This document shows, one piece after another, positions 23,345 through 34,600 of a stretch of DNA of 64,000 nt. Below the pieces are notes generated by a model, which was not told where the DNA came from, searched no databases, and was given only the letters and a program-made list of their open reading frames with translations. The position numbers were made by a program, and so were the translations under genes. This DNA comes from Paenibacillus sp. MMS18-CY102. Lineage in GTDB: Bacteria; Bacillota; Bacilli; Paenibacillales; Paenibacillaceae. Position 1 is the first letter of the stretch, and every line of letters starts with the position of its first letter. The DNA lies in assembly GCF_009789195.1 (NCBI RefSeq), contig NZ_WSTC01000025.1:1-64000 (forward strand), written 5' to 3'.

Positions 23345-24640
23345 ATGGCGGCCAACGACAATAAGAAGAGCGGTAGTGAAAATCAAGGCAAGCCGGGCAT
23401 CAGTAGGCGCGATCTGCTCAAAATGGCTGGCATCGGCGGCGCTGGGCTGTTGCTTGGCGGTGCCGGCATCGGCACTTTGTTAAAATCAAAGGAAAGCAGC
23501 AGCGCTGCTGCTTCAGGTGCGCCAGCCGATGGCTACCATGAGGAAATTCCTTTCTATGGCGCGCATCAGGCGGGCATTACGACGCCAGCGCAGGATTTTG
23601 TCATCTTCGCATCATTCGACCTGTCCACCACGTCAATCGATGAAGTGCGCGAGCTGTTTAAGCAATGGACGGCTGCTTCGGCGGCTATAGCAAAAGGCCA
23701 GATGATTGGCGAAGATAATGAAAACCTGAACGTCCCCCCATCAGATACGGGAGAAGCCGCGGGGCTTCAGCCTTCCAAAACGACGCTGACGTTCGGCGTT
23801 GGGCCCTCGTTCTTCGATTCAAGGTTTGGCCTGGCAGGCAAGAAGCCGGCAGAACTCGCGGACTTGCCTGCTTTCAGCGGCGACGCGCTTCGCGAGGAAT
23901 GGGTAGGTGGCGACCTTGGCGTGCAGGTATGCGCGAATGATATGCAGGTGGCTTTTCGCGCCATCCGCAACCTTACGCGCATCGCGCGCGGCAAAGCAAC
24001 GCTGCGTTGGACGCAAGAAGGCTTCCAGCGTACGGGAGGCTCCGATCCTAGCGGCGGTACGGCCCGTAATCTAATGGGCTTCAAGGACGGAACAGGCAAC
24101 CCGGATGTGAAGGACGGCGCTAAGATGAACGAGGTTGTCTGGTCGCAAGCGGGCGATGGGCAATCGTGGCTAGCGGGCGGCAGTTATATGATCGTCCGCC
24201 GCATTCGGATTCGAGTCGAGGTATGGGACCGTTCGACGCTGGGCGACCAAGAAGCAACCTTCGGCCGCCATCGCACGAGCGGCGCGCCGCTTGGCAGCAC
24301 AGATGAATTCGAGAAGATCGACCTCGACCGCAAAGATGGGAAAGGCAAGCCAGTCATTCCGATGGATGCGCATGTACGCGTAGCGAAGGAAGATGGCGTT
24401 CAAATATTGCGCCGTTCTTACTCGTATTCCAGCGGGCTGGACAAGCGGACGGGACAGTTCGATGCGGGCTTGCTCTTCATTGCTTACAATCGAAGCTTGG
24501 CAAAGCAGTTTATTCCGATGCAGACGCGATTGGCGAAATCGGATGCATTGAACGAATATATCGAGCATAACGGGAGTGCCGTATTCGCATGCTTCCCAGG
24601 TGTAAAGGAAGGCGGCTACATCGGCGATACGCTGCTGTAG
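23345..24640 (+). CDS. efeB: EfeB Dyp-type haem peroxidase (Tat substrate)
   Basis: 431-residue deferrochelatase/peroxidase. Twin-arginine signal SRRDLLKMAGIGGAGLLLGGAG at the N-terminus sends the folded haem protein through Tat. The Dyp domain shows FGVGPSFFDSRFGL, the hallmark GFKDGTGNP (distal Asp) and RRIRIRVEVWDRSTLGDQEATFGR. In the Efe system it is thought to oxidise Fe(II) for the FTR1-type permease. It follows efeO after six bases; ATG 23345 lies in a weak context, which suggests coupling. A 40-base hairpin separates it from efeU. Confidence 0.93.
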   Translation: MAANDNKKSGSENQGKPGISRRDLLKMAGIGGAGLLLGGAGIGTLLKSKESSSAAASGAPADGYHEEIPFYGAHQAGITTPAQDFVIFASFDLSTTSIDEVRELFKQWTAASAAIAKGQMIGEDNENLNVPPSDTGEAAGLQPSKTTLTFGVGPSFFDSRFGLAGKKPAELADLPAFSGDALREEWVGGDLGVQVCANDMQVAFRAIRNLTRIARGKATLRWTQEGFQRTGGSDPSGGTARNLMGFKDGTGNPDVKDGAKMNEVVWSQAGDGQSWLAGGSYMIVRRIRIRVEVWDRSTLGDQEATFGRHRTSGAPLGSTDEFEKIDLDRKDGKGKPVIPMDAHVRVAKEDGVQILRRSYSYSSGLDKRTGQFDAGLLFIAYNRSLAKQFIPMQTRLAKSDALNEYIEHNGSAVFACFPGVKEGGYIGDTLL

Positions 24641-24662
24641 CACGTACGTGTGATGCAATTGT

Positions 24663-24702
24663 ACAGACCGATATAACGGCTATAGCCGTTGTATCGGTCT
24701 GT
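24663..24702 (+). other. large perfect hairpin between efeB and efeU
   Basis: ACAGACCGATA pairs with TATCGGTCTGT and AACGGC with GCCGTT around one T-G pair, with a TATA loop. No T run follows, so it is not a simple terminator. It may set mRNA processing, stability or partial attenuation of efeU. Confidence 0.8.
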
Positions 24703-24734
24703 GGCGGTTATATGGAGGAAAGGAAGCGACAGGA

Positions 24735-26612
24735 ATGAGAAGTTGGGGGAAACGAGCAGGATCGGCGCAGGAGCAGGGGCAAAGGCAGGAATGGCGGAGG
24801 AAGCGAGGCGGATGGCTGGCTATTGTAGTCGCACTCATCATTGTTGTGGCATGTAACGGGGCGATAATGATGCCTTCATCTGCGAAAGCAGCTGCTTCGC
24901 AGGAGTTGAGCCAAGACCGCGTCAATCTGTTGGGTACGATCTTGCCGTTAGTCGGTGGCGCTTTAGTCGATATTGGCCGGGATGACCATGACGCCGCTGT
25001 GAAGGCTATAGCAGATGCGAAGGCGCAGTGGGAGGCGGTTGGGGCAGAACCACTGGAAGATATCGCGAAGCGCGTGAATGATGCCTTCGAAGCTGCGAGC
25101 AAGGCGATTGAGCAGTCGAAATCGGATCCAGCAGCGGCTAAGAAAGCACTGGCTGATTTAGCGAGTGCGGTTAATGCATATAAGAAAGCGGCAACGAAGA
25201 GCGATATACTCTCTGGACCGAAGGCGGCAGAGATGCTCGTGCCTCAGCTCAATGACCTGCTCGGGCATGTTCAAGGGGCAGACTGGTCGGCAGCCAATGC
25301 GGATTATCGCATAATAGAAAGCACTTGGCGCAAAATCGAGCAGCCGATCCGTGACGATAACACGAGCGTATATGGCAGCATTGAGACGAGCCTCAGCATG
25401 ATTCGAATTGCGATGCGCGCTGAGCCGCCTCGTGCGGAGCAAGCGGCTGCAGATACGCAAACGCTCATTGCGTACCTGAACGATTATGCAGCACACAAGC
25501 TTGCTGCTGTTGCACCATCCGATTCGGAGCTCAAGGTCGCTGATTTGATCGCTGTGCTGGACCAAGCGGCGTCATTGGTGGAGTCCGGTTCAGCCGCAGA
25601 GGCGGAAGCGCAGTTGCAGTCGTTCATTCGCATGTGGCCATCGGTGGAAGGGCAAGTGTCGATCCGTTCCTCAACGGTTTACCGGGACATTGAGAACGAG
25701 ATGACGGAAGCGCCTGGCTATTTGCTGGAAAATCCGCCTCAGCTCGATAAAGCGGAGGCGCTTATTGCAGAAATGAAGAGCGAGCTTCAGCCGTTCGTTG
25801 CGGATGCTAAATATACGGCATGGGATGCTGGAGCGATTTTGCTACGGGAAGGGCTTGAAGCGATTCTCGTCCTGTCGGCGCTGCTTGCTTACTTGAAGAG
25901 GACAGGCAATAATGCTCACCGCCGCTGGGTATGGTCTGGCGTATGGTCAGGGCTGCTGATCAGCGGGATCATGGCATTGGTATTGACCTATGTGGTAGCC
26001 AAAGCGTCCTCCGGCAGCACGCGCGAGATGATTGAAGGCTTCGCAGGCCTTGGCTCTGTGCTCTTGATGCTGACTGTCGGCAGTTGGCTGCATGGCAAGG
26101 CGAATATGCAAGCATGGAACCAGTACATCGACAAGACGATGGGATCGGCGCTGCGCCGTGGCAGCTTATGGTCGCTGTTTGCGGTCAGCTGCCTTGCAAT
26201 TGCGCGCGAAGGCGCAGAGACGACGATTTTCTATATCGGGATGGCACCTTCTATTGCACCAAGCCAGATGGCACTGGGCTTCGGCGTTACGTTCGCGCTG
26301 CTCATTGCACTGGGCTACATCATCATTAAATTTAGCGTGAAGCTGCCGATTCGCTTGTTCTTCCTTACGGCATCGGTGCTGATCTACTATCTCGTGTTCC
26401 GTTTCTTAGGCGAGAGCATTCATTCGCTTCAGGTCGCGAGCAAGCTGCCTGCACATAGCGTGCCCGAGGTTCCGTCGATTAGCTGGCTGGGCGTCTACCC
26501 GACGTGGGAGACGGCCGGAGCGCAGGCTGCGCTGCTTGTCTATATTGTTGGGCAAGTGCTGGCTAGCCGTGTTCGTACGGCAAAGCGAATTGCGAGCGCG
26601 CCTTCACGGTAA
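24735..26612 (+). CDS. efeU: EfeU FTR1-family iron permease with large extracytoplasmic domain
   Basis: 625 residues. After a signal-like helix (WLAIVVALIIVVACNGAIM) a ~320-residue helical domain with at least two similar units (SAANADYRIIESTWRKIEQPIRDD..VYGSIE and EAEAQLQSFIRMWPSVEGQVSIRSSTVYRDIE) faces outside. The C-terminal ~280 residues are the seven-helix FTR1 permease with both REGxE iron-ligand motifs (REGLEAILVLSALLAYL and AREGAETTIFYIGMA). The family imports ferric iron produced by an oxidase, here EfeB. The helical domain resembles the iron-capturing M75-type pattern of EfeO and may pass iron directly to the channel; this is inferred. SD-like AGGAAAGGAAG precedes the ATG. Confidence 0.92.
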   Translation: MRSWGKRAGSAQEQGQRQEWRRKRGGWLAIVVALIIVVACNGAIMMPSSAKAAASQELSQDRVNLLGTILPLVGGALVDIGRDDHDAAVKAIADAKAQWEAVGAEPLEDIAKRVNDAFEAASKAIEQSKSDPAAAKKALADLASAVNAYKKAATKSDILSGPKAAEMLVPQLNDLLGHVQGADWSAANADYRIIESTWRKIEQPIRDDNTSVYGSIETSLSMIRIAMRAEPPRAEQAAADTQTLIAYLNDYAAHKLAAVAPSDSELKVADLIAVLDQAASLVESGSAAEAEAQLQSFIRMWPSVEGQVSIRSSTVYRDIENEMTEAPGYLLENPPQLDKAEALIAEMKSELQPFVADAKYTAWDAGAILLREGLEAILVLSALLAYLKRTGNNAHRRWVWSGVWSGLLISGIMALVLTYVVAKASSGSTREMIEGFAGLGSVLLMLTVGSWLHGKANMQAWNQYIDKTMGSALRRGSLWSLFAVSCLAIAREGAETTIFYIGMAPSIAPSQMALGFGVTFALLIALGYIIIKFSVKLPIRLFFLTASVLIYYLVFRFLGESIHSLQVASKLPAHSVPEVPSISWLGVYPTWETAGAQAALLVYIVGQVLASRVRTAKRIASAPSR

Positions 26613-26658
26613 ATTGCATCATCATGCTTAGGCAGGTTAGGTATGGTATATGGGAGAG

Positions 26659-26717
26659 AACCACTTCATTTGGCGGCATGGCTGTAGGCTATTGCTGCTA
26701 AGTGAAGTGGTTTTTTT
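26659..26717 (+). terminator. terminator of the efe operon
   Basis: AACCACTTCA (26659-26668) pairs with TGAAGTGGTT (26703-26712), then TTTTT. Confidence 0.88.
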
Positions 26718-26795
26718 ATGCTTTTATTCCAAAAGGGCGAAACCTGATGGCCAACTGGCGACTCTAATTACTATAAGGGAAAGGAGTTGCAGCAA

Positions 26796-27323
26796 GTGGA
26801 AGCCATTGAATTGGTGCAAGAAGCGAAAGCGGGATCGCGTGAAGCGTTCCTATCGCTCATTCGAATGAATGAATCGTTCCTCTATTCCATCGCACAGGGC
26901 ATTCTGTCATCTAAGCCGGATACATTCGATGCGATTCAAGAAACGATTTTGAAGGCATACAAAGAAATCGTCAAACTGCGGGAACCGGCCTATTTTCGAA
27001 CATGGCTTGTACGGATATTGATTAACGAGTGCAGGCGAGTCGCCCGCCATAACCGGAAGGTGATCCCAGTAGAGCAATTATACGAGCAGCGGGCGCCATC
27101 TTATGCGCTGGAATCGGATTTGGAGCTAATGGATTTATTGGATGGGCTGGATATGGAGCATAAAGAAATCGTCGTGCTGTATTACTTGGAGGATTTGCCG
27201 ATTAAGGAAATTGCCGCGATTGTGGAGCTGAGCGAGAATGGCGTTAAGTCGCGGCTGCACCGCGCTAGGCTGAAGCTTGCTGTACTGTTGAAGGATCCCG
27301 TGCTGAAGGAGGAGCTCCAATGA
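26796..27323 (+). CDS. ECF-type RNA polymerase sigma factor
   Basis: 175-residue sigma-70 family factor with regions 2 and 4 only. Region 2: FLSLIRMNESFLYSIAQGIL, the DAIQETILKAYKEI segment and FRTWLVRILINECRR. Region 4: LDMEHKEIVVLYYLEDLPIKEIAAIV with the helix-turn-helix ENGVKSRLHRARLKL. It directs polymerase to a stress or envelope regulon, probably including its own promoter. The start is GTG 26796, nine bases after AAGGAG; a TTG at 26787 abuts that site. The anti-sigma gene overlaps its stop (ATGA). Confidence 0.92.
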   Translation: MEAIELVQEAKAGSREAFLSLIRMNESFLYSIAQGILSSKPDTFDAIQETILKAYKEIVKLREPAYFRTWLVRILINECRRVARHNRKVIPVEQLYEQRAPSYALESDLELMDLLDGLDMEHKEIVVLYYLEDLPIKEIAAIVELSENGVKSRLHRARLKLAVLLKDPVLKEELQ

Positions 27324-28462
27324 AACGAACCGAGTGGGACAATCAGTTGTCTGATCGGCTGCGCAAGCAACGGCGGGACGTTCCGGCCGAAATCCATGAA
27401 GGAATCGAACGTGTGCTGGCTTCCTTGCCAGAGCGTGAGTGGGAGATGGGCGGGAATACGAAACCACGGAGGCTCTATCGTTCGTGGGTTGCGGCCGCAT
27501 CCGCATTGCTCTTGTTAGCGGGCTCCATGTTCATTTTTACAGGATCGAACTCATTCGCGGAAGCGGTGAAGCAAAAGCTGCATTCGATCTTCTATGATAG
27601 CGGCACTCCAGCGCTCGTTGAGGAAGGCAAGAACCAGAATGGCGAGATGGGCGTTTTGTTGGAAAAGTCGGATAAAGGCTATACGCTGCGTGTTCATGAA
27701 ATTATGTATGATGGCCAGCGTCTATCCCTCAGTTACTCGTTGGCGAAGCAAGTCGGCAAACCACAGTCACAGTGGATCAAGCCGATATTCAAGCTGGATG
27801 CTTCCATGAAGAAGGGCAATCCGAACATTATCGGCACAGATAGCGGCAACGCTGGTGGCGATGAGAAGCTTGGCATCGTGAACTATTATTTTACGGGGGA
27901 TGCGCCAGAGCAATTTAATCTCAAAATCAATGTGCCAGCACTCGTGTTTGACTTTCATGACGTAGCCAAACAGTCGCTGTACCAAGGCAACTGGAGCTTT
28001 GAAATCCCTGTGAAGAAGAAGGGCGAGCCACTGAGAGAGGTCGCGAAGGCGGAGCTTCCGAAGGCAGATGATCAAGGCGTGCATTTTGAGGTGAGGCAGG
28101 TTCGCATGGCTTCCCGTTCGACGTTATGGCGGCTTTACTGGGAGTATCCGAGCGAGCTGAGGCCAAGTCCGCTCCTTAAGGGTACTCCTCGATATGGAAT
28201 GAACTATGTGCTGGAGGCGGCGGGCAAGAAGCTAACGGTTTCCCTGGATTATACGAGTGGCGGGAGAGTGCAGCGGGATGGGAAAGTTGTGGACGGCATG
28301 ATGTACGAAATGGCGATGTTCGTCACGGAGCAATTGCCGAAGGGCGTTAAGGAAGTGACGGTTACGCCAATCTTGCTGAAGATAACACAAGGAGCGAAAC
28401 TTAACAAACCTAACTTTGTCGAAACGCCGTTGCAATCTTTTGTTTTGAAGGTGCCGATTTGA
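27320..28462 (+). CDS. DUF4179 transmembrane anti-sigma factor
   Basis: 380 residues. A cytoplasmic N-terminus of ~65 residues (DNQLSDRLRKQRRDVPAEIHEGIERVL) should hold the cognate sigma factor. One membrane helix follows (SWVAAASALLLLAGSMFIF), then a large extracytoplasmic part of the DUF4179 type (FAEAVKQKLHSIFYDSGTPALVEEG; LEKSDKGYTLRVHEIMYDGQRLSLSYSL). Overlap with the sigma gene couples their synthesis. Signal sensing outside would release the sigma factor. Confidence 0.9.
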   Translation: MKRTEWDNQLSDRLRKQRRDVPAEIHEGIERVLASLPEREWEMGGNTKPRRLYRSWVAAASALLLLAGSMFIFTGSNSFAEAVKQKLHSIFYDSGTPALVEEGKNQNGEMGVLLEKSDKGYTLRVHEIMYDGQRLSLSYSLAKQVGKPQSQWIKPIFKLDASMKKGNPNIIGTDSGNAGGDEKLGIVNYYFTGDAPEQFNLKINVPALVFDFHDVAKQSLYQGNWSFEIPVKKKGEPLREVAKAELPKADDQGVHFEVRQVRMASRSTLWRLYWEYPSELRPSPLLKGTPRYGMNYVLEAAGKKLTVSLDYTSGGRVQRDGKVVDGMMYEMAMFVTEQLPKGVKEVTVTPILLKITQGAKLNKPNFVETPLQSFVLKVPI

Positions 28463-28501
28463 TTGGATTGTAAGGAGAAGGGGTGTCCCAAAAGCCACGA
28501 C

Positions 28502-28527
28502 GGCTGAGGGGCAGCCCTGTTTTTTTT
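28502..28527 (+). terminator. terminator after sigma/anti-sigma pair
   Basis: Short GGCTG/CAGCC hairpin followed after CTG by eight T. Confidence 0.65.
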
Positions 28528-28657
28528 GCACGATTCCCCACCGTTGGACACAATGCGTAATAAAACAACTATCTAATGGAATAATGCACATCGCTTTGTA
28601 AGCGATTTCAAAATACGATTAGGAGGAAGTCCAATTTTTAGGGGAGGTCTTGCCTTC

Positions 28658-31600
28658 ATGGCTAGATTGAAAAAATGGTTAGCTGGCGTAATGGCAGTAA
28701 TGCTGCTGATTGGCTTGCTGCCTGCTTATGTGGCGGAAGCTGCGGCTGGCGGTGGCGGTGCGGCAGCATCGGATTATGTGAGAATCAGAAACCACTGGCA
28801 GAACAACTATTTGTATGAGTCATCCGATGGCGTGGTGCGATATGGTTTTACGGCTTCAACAGACCAGTCATCCCAATGGCTAATTACAGAAGAGAATGGC
28901 AATAAACGAATTCAGAACCGCAAGACGGGCCACTATATTACGCTCGCGGACGTAACGAAGCGCCGCGATGCGCTGACAGCCCGCGAAATTACGGTAAGCA
29001 CGACAGCTGACCAATGGCTGATCGAAGCAGCGAGCAATCCGAACAATGTGCTTATCAAGAGCGCGACGGTTGCTTCCTCCGCTAATCTTGCGGTCCACGT
29101 GGAAGACCAGCTCGGATTTGCTGAGGTAAGCAGTGACATTAACGTGTCCTTTGACAGTCCGCAATGGCGGCTTGAGCCTGTGAAGGAGCTGCAGCCTGTA
29201 CGTATTATCAATGAAGAGCGCGCTGGGCAAGCTTTGTACGCGAAGGCGAATGCGGAAGCGCCTGCCCGTCCGGACGACCAAATCGCATTCGGCAAAGTTG
29301 ATGCTTCCGACACGAGTTCGCAATGGTATTTGGAGCCGGGCAGCAATGGCAATTACCGGTTGCTGAACGTTGCGACGGGCCATTATGTGACACAGTTTGA
29401 TGGCGGCGACTACTGGCGCCCTATCGAGATGGGCACGACAAGCGATCCGCTTAAGCAAGAGTGGAGCATGCAGCCTGCCCTTAATTTGCAGGATCAGCCT
29501 GTTCCCGGATTCGTGACGTTTGCAAGCGCGTTTAACGGGAACTATGTGCTCAATTCCCAATTCCCAGGCGATACGTTCGCACGTTCCAACGACTGGTCGA
29601 ATGCCAAATTGGCGAATGCCCATTGGAGAGTCGTTCCGGTATATGACGTGAGGCCGGTACGCATCGTGAACTTCACGACGGGCAACGTAGGCACTGATTA
29701 TTTGTATGAAGAAGGCGGCGTTGTGAAGCATGGCGCGCTTGGCGCGGCGAATGCGGACAATGCGCGTTACCAATGGATCGTCGAAGATTATGATGGAGCG
29801 AAGCGCATTCGTAATGCGGAAACGGGCAATTACGTGCAGGCGGGCAATCCGTTAACGCTTGCTCCGGATGCAGGGAATGGCGCGGCAGGCGACCAATGGG
29901 CCATCCAAGCGTCGACACAGTACGATGATTACGTGACGATTAAGAGCAAGGCTGGCGCCGATACGTATTTGAACGTGGCGGCAGGTGTAGATACGGCTTT
30001 ATCGGATGTGGTAGATCCGCTGTCGAACGGTGCGCAATGGCTGTTGGAGGATCCAACGGTTCCGACGGATGGTTCGCCGCAGTATGTGCGCATCCAGAAT
30101 GAATGGCAGCCGTTCGTATTCTATGAGGATGATAACGGCGATTTGAAATACGGCAATGCGCGTACTGACCAACGGGACCAGTGGGTGATTGAGAAATTTA
30201 GCGGACGCAAGCGGATTAAAAACCGCGCGACGGGCCATTACATCAACATGCAGTCCATGCAGGATGGCCACCTCCGCGTAACAGACGTACAGGATAGCTG
30301 GACGAGCGCTGTATGGATTATCGAGACTGTCAGCGGCGGCGCTAGGCTTATTCATAGCGTGAACGATCCAAGCTCCGGCGGAGAGACCGACCGTCTCATT
30401 AATTTGCAGAATTTGACCAAATACGCTGAGTATTCGGTAATGAACCGCAACTGGGGCAGTCCAAGATGGCGTTTCATCAACGTCGTGGATAACCGTCCAA
30501 CGAACGTGAAGCTGATCAACAAGAAGACAGGCGAAGCGTTGTATGAGGAAGTATCGGTCTCCGATCCAACGGAAGGCACGGTCAAGTATGGCGATGCCGC
30601 AACGGCTGATCCAACATCCACGTGGTTTGTAGAAGATGCAGGAGACGGTTCGATCCGCCTGAAGAACTTGACGACCGGCCATTACATCGCCATGCAAAAC
30701 GTTGGCGATACGGATGTCAATTTGGATAGCCCGCCGCAAGCGCTCCAAGCGCTTGGTACAATCTATCCAACATGGGGCAGCGCGAAGTGGCTGATGGATA
30801 CGACGCAGGATGCAGGCTATGTTGCCCTTCGGAGCGCCTGGGCTGCCCACTTCGTGAAGACAGAGGATGCCGACGGCGCAGTGAAGGTGAGCAAGGCCGT
30901 CAATCAGAACGGCACCTTCGACAGCAGCGGCCAATTCAAGCTTGAGCCTGTTGCGGCTGCAGCGCCACAAGTGCCTGCGGGCTACGTCCGCATTCGCAAC
31001 GTGTTCAATCAGCAGTACTTGTATGAGAACCAAGGCGGTGTTGTGCTGTATGGCAACGCTGAAGCATCCAACGGGTACTCCCATTGGAAAGTCGTAACGA
31101 ACAATGGCGTGAGCCAGTTGGAGAACCGTGTTACCGGCCATGTAATGGCAATTAGCGGCGACTATCGGTATATCCAGAGCGTGCCGTCCACTGGCGTAGG
31201 CAGCAACCCAGCAGCATCGCAGTGGGCAATTGAAGCGTCCGCAGATGGTGCGAGCATGTTGATTCGAAGCTTGGATGGCGCTTATAACGATGAGTATATC
31301 AATGTACAAAATTCCGCCGGTTACGCGGAACGCGGGTTGTATCCGGTAGCGTTCGGCTCGCTGCAATGGCAGTTCTCGGAAGCGCCTGACGCGTTCGAGA
31401 CGCCTCAAGGCGTGGCACCGCGCAACGAGGTAACGGCGACGCCGGCACAGGCGGAGCGTAATGAAGTGCGGATTGCGGTGCAAGCTGATGGCGCGCAAGC
31501 GCCGAAGTATTTGGCAGAAGCGAACGGAAGCGTGTCCTTGTCGGGCGATAGCTCGTCGAGCAATGCAATCTGGCTTGCGTATGATTTCAACGGAAGAAAG

Positions 31601-34600
31601 CTGCTTAAGAACAAAGCAACGGGCCATTTATTGGCGCAAGGAAGCGGCGAGGCGCTCACTGGCGCGGCAGCTTCACAGGCGACTGACGTAGCGGCTCAGT
31701 GGACATTCGACGATAAGGCGGGCTACCGCACGATTCGCAGCGGAACAGCAGCGCAATCGCTGCTGGCACATAGCAACGGCGCCGTTTCGCTTGCGGCATC
31801 GGATGCTTCGGACGATATTTTGTGGTCGTTCCAGCCCGTTGTTTCTGATGTTGCTTATGAAGCGGAGAACGCGTTCGTAGGCAGCGGGGCGAAGGTATCT
31901 AAAGCGGAAAAGGGCTTTACTGGTGAAGGCTATGTAGATGGCTTCACGGTTATAGGGGCAAAAGCATCGTTTGCGGTTAATGCGCAAGCAGCAGGCAGCT
32001 ATGAAGCTGTTGTCCGCTACAACAATCAGGGTTCGGCAACACGTGCGTTGAATGTGTATGTGAATGGTGAGCGTACGCAAACGCTGCAATTGGCCGTTTC
32101 TAACGGCTGGGCGGATGCTAGCCTTAACGTAGCTCTTCGTGCAGGAATCAACTCCGTTTCGCTGCAGCAAGACAGCGGGGATACAGGCAATGTGTTGCTG
32201 TTGGACAACTTGACGGTTAAGGGCAGCATCGCGCCTGATTATCGCGGCGCAACTGTTCCATATATCACGTACGAAGCGGAGCACGGTACGACGACGAATG
32301 GAACGGTGCTGGAGCCTTCCCGCGCCTACCATGAGGTAGCGGCGGAAGCATCAGGCCGGCAAGCAGTGCGTCTGGACCAAACCGACGAGTACGTATCGTT
32401 CAAAGCAGCGAAGGCTGCGAATTCTATCGTTGTCCGGTTCTCTACTCCAGATAGTGCGGATGGCTCCGGGCAGTCTGCAACGCTGGGGCTTTACGTGAAC
32501 GGGCAGTTCCGCCAGAAGCTGGAGATGAATTCCAAGCATGCTTGGGAGTACGGCAGCTATCCATGGTCGAATGACCCGAACCAGGGCAGCGCGCATCGCT
32601 TCTTCGATGAGATGCATGCGCTTGTCGGTGACATTCCGGCAGGAGCGACGGTTACGTTGAAAAAGGATGCAGACAGCACGGCAGACTATTATATCGTCGA
32701 CCTTGCTGAGCTGGAGCAGGTGGCTGCGCCGCTTGTGAAGCCTTCCGATTTCTTGAGCGTGACGGATTATGGCGCTGTTGCAAGCGATGGCAATGACGAT
32801 ACGGCGGCATTCCAAGCTGCTTTGGAAGCAGCTAAGCAGCAGCATAAAGGCATTTGGGCACCACAAGGGGAATTCGAGCTTCGCGGCGACCAAATCGTGC
32901 TGAACGATGTGACGATCCGCGGTGCGGGCATGTGGTATACGCAGCTGACGGGTGCTCGCTTCATGGGCAAAGGCAATAATATTCAGGTTTATGACCTGCT
33001 CGTTGACGGAGATATCAACATTCGTGACGACGAAGCGCACACGCATGCTTTCGAAGGCGCCTTTGGACCGGGCTCGGTTATCCAGAATGTATGGATCGAG
33101 CATTCCAAAACCGGCCTTTGGCTGACGAAGCTGAAAACAAGTGATGATTACACGGATGGGCTCTACATGCTGGGCCTTCGCATTCGCAATTTGATGGCGG
33201 ACGGCATCAACTTCTGCGTGGGCACGAGCAACAGCATGATGGAGCAAAGCGATATTCGTTATCCGGGTGATGACGGCATCGCGATGTGGTCGGCAGAAGG
33301 GCGCGCAAGCATTAACAACACGGCGCGGTTTAACACGGTTGCATTGCCTTGGCTCGCAGACAACATTGTCGTGTTTGGCGGCCAAGACAACAAAATCCAA
33401 GACAATATTGCGAAGGATACGATTACGAACGGTGCAGGCATCGCCGTATCGACGCGCTTCAATCCGGTTCCATTCTCCGGCACGACAATCGTTGAGCGCA
33501 ATACGCTCATTCGCACAGGCAGCTACGACACGGGTTACGTGACGGATCTGGGTGCAATCTGGGTATTTGCAGGCGAGAAGGACTTGGACGGAAACGTCAT
33601 TATTCGCAACAACGTGGCACTCGACAGCACGTATCAAGGCCTTAGCGTTCAAGGCGCATACAAGATGAACAATGTATTGATTCAAGATCTCGTGATTGAC
33701 GGTACGGGAACGAAGGGCGTAGCCGTATCGAGCGCTGTAAAAGGCGGTTTGGTTGCAGATAATATTATCGTGCGCAACGCTCGAATCGCGGATGTAACGA
33801 ACAGCTCCAGCAACTTCGAGCTGCGCGAGCAGAATGAAGGCTTTGCGAATGTAATGAAACCATTCTCGGCCAAAGCAAGCGACGGCACGGCAGGACGTTT
33901 CGTGGTTCAAGCTGGCAGCACGCTTGCAATGATAGTTTTGGGAGCAGCCGGAGCTGATGTTACGGCAGACGCATCATTTAGCGTTGGAGACGCAAGTGTG
34001 GCATCGATCCAGCCGAGTGGGGTTCTGACCGGAAGGGCTGCAGGTGAGACGACGGTTGAAGTAACCGTTCAAGGCAATAAACGGACGTACTCGCTTCTAG
34101 TTCTGCCATCGGATTCACAGCCAAGCTCTGGCGGTGGAGGCGTTATTGGAGGGATCGGCGGAAACGGCAACGCAACGGCAGCGAACGATAGCAAGCTGCT
34201 TGCTTCCAACGATTCGCAAATCGTCTTCACGATCGATGATGCTGCTGCTGCGAATGGAGACGGTACGGTAGTGTTCTCTGTAGATGCTATTCTCAAAGCA
34301 GCGGCGGACCATCCGAATGCGGCAATCGTCATTCAGAACGGCACGGCAACGTACCAGCTCCCGCTGTCGGTTGCCAAGCAACTGTTGGCTGGCACTTCGA
34401 TTGCAGATAAAGATGGTGCAACTGTTACACTTTCGATCGATTCGTTGGGAAATGCGTCGGCAAGCAAGCTTGAGAAGGATGCGAAGCGCCAAGGCTTGCA
34501 TGTAGTGGGAACGCCGATTGTGTTTGGCGTTACGCTGCAAGCAGATGGCCAGCAGCAATCGGTTAACAGCTTGGGCCGCCACTTCGTAACGCGTACAATT

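Noticed and set aside
29999..31627. 542-codon open frame on the minus strand opposite the glucanase gene
   Set aside because: It mirrors the codon bias and repeats of the plus-strand gene, has no domain-like sequence and no ribosome binding site. The same applies to 32351-33910 and 11283-12176 on the minus strand.
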